A stretch of 64,000 nucleotides of DNA, taken from NCBI RefSeq assembly GCF_011326755.1, contig NZ_JAAOIE010000009.1:33758-97757 (forward strand), given 5' to 3'. How positions within the stretch are numbered: position 1 is the first letter of the stretch; each line of letters begins with the position of its first letter. A program made the translations under genes and the position numbers. The stretch comes from Cochlodiniinecator piscidefendens. GTDB taxonomy: Bacteria > Pseudomonadota > Alphaproteobacteria > Rhodobacterales > Rhodobacteraceae. This document shows, piece by piece, positions 61,458-64,000 of this stretch. A model generated the notes under the pieces. That model saw only the letters and a program-made list of their open reading frames with translations. It was not told where the DNA came from and did no database searches.

Positions 61458-61949
61458 TTATATTTCTCTTGTCAGCTTAGGCAAAAGCGTGGTGTAAATT
61501 TCAGCGAGGTAGGGGTGGTCAGAAGAAGCCGTTTCTGGCTCCACCCAATCGCAGGCACTATACATGTCTCCCAACCAAGCAGGGTAGTCAAAAGCAACTT
61601 CGATATGTTGAAATACCCTGCAAACCTCAAAGGGCTTACATTCTCCGCTCAGGTATTCTGCAAGGCGCTCTGCAAGTAATCTTTTTGCTATCTGTTCGGT
61701 GGTGTCGGAGGGTATTACTAAGTCTTCCCAATATCTTTGGACTATTCGAAAATATTTTTGAATAATCTCTCCTGCGTCGTGATCTATATTGGCGTCTGCG
61801 CAAATAAGTTCAGCAACTTCCCCGTCTTCTGCGTATGCATCAAGGTGCGATGTAGATTTGACCCATTCTAGTAGTTCTCCGCTACCATAAAACGCAATTT
61901 GCAATGCAACATACACTTCTTCTGGCGGCTTTGATTTTAGATTTTTCAT
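61458..61949 (-). CDS. hypothetical acidic protein
   Basis: Protein of 163 residues, helical and acidic with aromatic residues (FQHIEVAFDYPAWLGDMYSA, about 112-131). No family recognised. A/T-rich and with codon use unlike the neighbours, as for the genes at 61177 and 35895. There is no visible SD before the ATG at 61949. The neighbourhood of orphan acidic small genes beside a plasmid origin suggests cargo of uncertain role. Confidence 0.55.
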   Translation of the reverse strand: MKNLKSKPPEEVYVALQIAFYGSGELLEWVKSTSHLDAYAEDGEVAELICADANIDHDAGEIIQKYFRIVQRYWEDLVIPSDTTEQIAKRLLAERLAEYLSGECKPFEVCRVFQHIEVAFDYPAWLGDMYSACDWVEPETASSDHPYLAEIYTTLLPKLTREI

Positions 61950-62031
61950 TGGATCATAGTAATTAGCGGTTCTTTTGGGTCAATAATTTTTCAGTCGTTG
62001 AGGGTGCAGTAGCCATTAGGGGCTAGCGCAA

Positions 62032-62436
62032 TTAGGTATTTGCCCTAGCCATCTCAGTGGTGAGGTGGGTGACCGCCTCAGACCACGCTGCTTTTTCTTC
62101 GTCACTTAGGTCGCCGCGAAAGCAATCTTCGATTGCTAAGATAAGTGCAGTGCGCGCCGCCTCAAAGTGTTGAGGCTCGATGTTTAGCATTGCGTGTTGT
62201 TGTACCAACCTTTGCACAACATCAGACAGCCGATCCGGTGTGTTCAGGTTTTTCACCAAAGTCGCCAACATTGCGCCAAACATTTCTTTCTGATGGGACA
62301 TCCCGTGTTTGAACAACGGTTCAACCTCTGGCGCATGTTGAAAGAGGTGAACGTAAAACCGGTTCGACAGGTCTGCTTTATGCGCAAAAATGCGACCAAA
62401 ACTTATTTGGACGAGGGCGGCGTTTTTTGGGGTCAC
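62032..62436 (-). CDS. single-domain globin
   Basis: Globin of 134 residues without a reductase domain. Helices match the flavohaemoglobin/bacterial haemoglobin line: B10-type Tyr28 in RFYVHLF, CD1 Phe42 in EPLFKHG, Gln at about 49 in SHQKEMF (E7 region), proximal His81 in VQQHAMLNIEPQHF. GTG start at 62436. Likely binds oxygen or NO in the cytoplasm; role of detoxification or sensing is inferred. Divergent from the epimerase gene. Confidence 0.8.
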   Translation of the reverse strand: MTPKNAALVQISFGRIFAHKADLSNRFYVHLFQHAPEVEPLFKHGMSHQKEMFGAMLATLVKNLNTPDRLSDVVQRLVQQHAMLNIEPQHFEAARTALILAIEDCFRGDLSDEEKAAWSEAVTHLTTEMARANT

Positions 62437-62583
62437 GATAGAGTCTTTCTATTTGGCATTCTATTGGGCGCATCTCCTGTGTCTCTTTTACGCCCCTGAT
62501 CTTTCGGAATGGTAACTGGGGTTTGGTGTTTCATACGTGTTGCGTTAAGAAATCGGGCAATTGTTAATAAAGGGCACAGGTAT

Positions 62584-63597
62584 ATGCGCACAGTTTTAGT
62601 GACCGGGTCTGCCGGGTTTATTGGATTTCATTTGTCGGCGCTGCTGCTAAGCGAAGGTTTTCGCGTTGTGGGGTATGACGGGCTGTCGGATTATTATGAT
62701 GTCCAGCTGAAGAAAGACCGCCATGCAGAGTTGTTAAAGAATGACAATTTCAGTTGTGAGATTGGTCAGCTTGAGGATTTTGATCAACTGCGCGCGCTGT
62801 GCTTGCGCGAAAAACCCGATGTGATTGTGCATCTCGCGGCCCAGGCCGGGGTGCGCTACAGCCTCGAAAATCCGCGCGCCTATATAGAGAGTAATGTGGT
62901 CGGCACATTTAACGTTATGGAATGCGCGCGGGAGCTGGGGGTTGATCACCTTTTGATGGCGTCCACGTCTTCTATATACGGTGCGAACGAAGAGATGCCG
63001 TTTTCTGAGATGCATAAGGTCGACAGCCAACTGACAATCTATGCCGCCACCAAAAAGGCAAATGAGGCCATGGGGCATTCTTATGCGCATCTGTGGAACC
63101 TGCCGACAACGATGTTTCGTTTCTTTACCGTTTATGGTCCGTGGGGCCGTCCGGATATGGCACCTTACAAATTCACCAAGGGCATCCTCGAAGGCACGCC
63201 AATCGACATCTATAACCACGGCGAAATGTTTCGCGACTTTACCTATGTGGTCGATCTGGTGCGCGGCATTCGCGGCCTTATTGATGCGGCGCCGGTGTGT
63301 CCAGACTCTGCGGCCCATATAGAAGAGGGCGACAGCCTGTCTGCTGTGGCCCCGTATCGCGTGGTGAATATCGGCAATTCAGACAAAGTCCGCCTGATGG
63401 ATTTCATCGAGGCCATTGAAGACGCCGCCGGCAAGAAAGCCGAACGCAATTATATGGAAATGCAAAAGGGCGATGTCACGGCCACCTGGGCCGACGCGAG
63501 CCTGCTGCAACGCCTGACCGGATATAAGCCCGAAACAGATGTGCGCGAAGGTATGGCGCGGTTCGTCGAATGGTATCGCACCTATTACGGTGTGTGA
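62584..63597 (+). CDS. NAD-dependent epimerase, probable UDP-glucuronate 4-epimerase
   Basis: Extended SDR enzyme of 337 residues. VLVTGSAGFIGFHL (about 4-17) is the NAD motif, the active-site Ser-Ser/Tyr/Lys is ASTSSIYGANEE and TIYAATKKANE (Tyr about 149, Lys about 153), and FFTVYGPWGRPDMAPYKFTK (about 180-199) is characteristic of UDP-glucuronate epimerases. It converts UDP-glucuronate to UDP-galacturonate for surface polysaccharide. Start ATG at 62584 gives the normal N terminus; the frame extends to 62509. Isolated from other polysaccharide genes within the window. Confidence 0.87.
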   Translation: MRTVLVTGSAGFIGFHLSALLLSEGFRVVGYDGLSDYYDVQLKKDRHAELLKNDNFSCEIGQLEDFDQLRALCLREKPDVIVHLAAQAGVRYSLENPRAYIESNVVGTFNVMECARELGVDHLLMASTSSIYGANEEMPFSEMHKVDSQLTIYAATKKANEAMGHSYAHLWNLPTTMFRFFTVYGPWGRPDMAPYKFTKGILEGTPIDIYNHGEMFRDFTYVVDLVRGIRGLIDAAPVCPDSAAHIEEGDSLSAVAPYRVVNIGNSDKVRLMDFIEAIEDAAGKKAERNYMEMQKGDVTATWADASLLQRLTGYKPETDVREGMARFVEWYRTYYGV

Positions 63598-63640
63598 ATC
63601 GCCGGTGAATCGGTTTTTCGAAAAAACGAGTCAGGTTGAA

Positions 63641-63672
63641 GGGGTGATTTGGGTGCAAATCACCCCTTTTTT
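63641..63672 (+). terminator. strong rho-independent terminator after the epimerase gene
   Basis: GGGGTGATTT at 63641-63650 and AAATCACCCC at 63657-63666 are perfect complements around a 6-base loop, followed by six T. Ends next to the isolated iteron-like sequence. Confidence 0.9.
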
Positions 63673-63673
63673 A

Positions 63674-63687
63674 TCCCGTAAATAGGT
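63674..63687 (-). repeat. isolated iteron-like sequence, inverted
   Basis: On the minus strand it reads ACCTATTTACGGGA, 13 bases identical to the core of the origin iteron at 59700, and is preceded by AAAGC. It lies about 4 kb from the origin array, in opposite orientation, just after the terminator. Confidence 0.65.
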
Positions 63688-63862
63688 GCTTTGCCGCAGT
63701 GCGGCACTAATACTTCTTTTCAGGGGTGTTTTTTGAAATCTAATTTCTGGCGATTTTGCGGTAATCTGAGATTAACCAAAGAAAATAACACGTGTAACTA
63801 TCTGTAATTAAACAACTTAACAGAAAAATTCGTTTTTTGTGTCATTTTCTTGAAATTAGCAC

Positions 63863-63891
63863 TTGCGGCCCCCGATCCATAGGCCTAAACA
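63863..63891 (+). promoter_or_regulatory. candidate strong sigma-70-type promoter
   Basis: TTGCGG (63863-63868) and TAAACA (63886-63891) with exactly 17 bases between, preceded by about 130 A/T-rich bases. TTGCG and TAAA-type elements with 17-base spacing are typical of stable-RNA promoters of Rhodobacteraceae. It points right, out of the window. Confidence 0.5.
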
Positions 63892-64000
63892 CCGCCTTAC
63901 CGAAAGGGCGACACGGAAACGAGACGCTCTGAGGGGAACGGAAGCAGCTGAGGTTGCGGATGGGATTTAGAGGTTGATTTAGCTGGAAGCGACTTGTAGA
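63892..64000 (+). other. untranslated leader, resembles start of an rRNA operon, cut by window edge
   Basis: No ORF of size on either strand. GC-balanced, purine-rich RNA-like sequence (GAAAGGGCGACACGGAAACG, GAAGCGACTTG) directly downstream of the promoter at 63863. It looks like the leader of an rRNA operon, but the 16S gene itself would lie past the edge, so this is not proven. The remaining 63688-63862 stretch is A/T-rich and has no gene. Confidence 0.35.

Noticed and set aside
1..64000. tRNA genes, CRISPR arrays, insertion sequences or prophage
   Set aside because: No cloverleaf, regularly spaced direct repeat with spacers, transposase motif or terminal inverted repeat was seen. The only periodic repeats are the origin iterons. 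A tRNA scan was not possible here.

Overview
This window looks like part of a large extrachromosomal replicon (plasmid or chromid) of a marine alphaproteobacterium of the Roseobacter group (Rhodobacteraceae). The reasons are the catabolic and transport gene content (ABC, TRAP, CoA-ester and methyltransferase genes), a bioBFDAGC operon with BioR-type operators as known from alphaproteobacteria, and a complete replication and partition module near the right end (parA, parB, two palindromic parS-like sites, an iteron origin and a Rep initiator). No tRNA, rRNA gene body, CRISPR array, transposase or phage gene was seen. Assignments rest on motif reading and recalled family knowledge. No database search was run.

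Layout. 1-2.4 kb: 3' part of a Na/Pi cotransporter and a convergent RpiR-type regulator. 2.5-7.3 kb: four-gene operon (N-formylglutamate amidohydrolase family, glutamine synthetase family, aldehyde dehydrogenase, Fe-dependent alcohol dehydrogenase) that fits gamma-glutamylation-dependent breakdown of an amino alcohol. 7.4-14 kb: small lipoprotein, GntR regulator (probable BioR), and the biotin operon on the minus strand with five consecutive 4-base gene overlaps. 14.2-15.3 kb: RpiB-type isomerase, then a small membrane protein and XRE regulator behind two identical-arm operators. 15.4-21.6 kb: oligopeptide-type ABC importer. 21.9-30.7 kb: FAD oxidoreductase, DMT exporter, and a HyuA-HyuB-aminotransferase-racemase-EEP operon. 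30.7-34.9 kb: an opposing operon of MmgE/PrpD, 2-hydroxyacid dehydrogenase, MttB-family methyltransferase and a small tautomerase-like protein, with a divergent LysR gene.

36.3-39.6 kb: GntR regulator with an Asp/Glu racemase-family gene, divergent from a ThDP enzyme. 39.8-41.3 kb: three small secreted or membrane proteins of unknown function. 41.3-47.7 kb: LysR, enolase-superfamily enzyme, D-amino-acid-dehydrogenase-like flavoenzyme and a complete TRAP transporter. 47.7-53 kb: BASS-type transporter, then malyl-CoA lyase and malate-CoA ligase genes plus an unknown small gene, divergent from a LuxR-type regulator whose receiver domain has lost its phosphorylation residues. 53-55.6 kb: arsR, GAPDH and arsJ, a system that exports arsenate as 1-arseno-3-phosphoglycerate. 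55.7-61.1 kb: DUF1612/HTH protein, parB, parA, origin and Rep. 61.2-64 kb: two orphan small genes, a single-domain globin, a UDP-glucuronate epimerase-like gene, and a strong promoter with leader resembling the start of an rRNA operon, cut by the window edge.

No single gene here is obviously without precedent. The items that most reward a second look are the possible amino-alcohol gamma-glutamyl pathway, the malyl-CoA operon with its pseudo-receiver regulator, the two facing hydantoinase and methyltransferase operons, the XRE/membrane pair with twin operators, and the origin, which has a strict 22-bp iteron array and an isolated extra iteron about 4 kb away.
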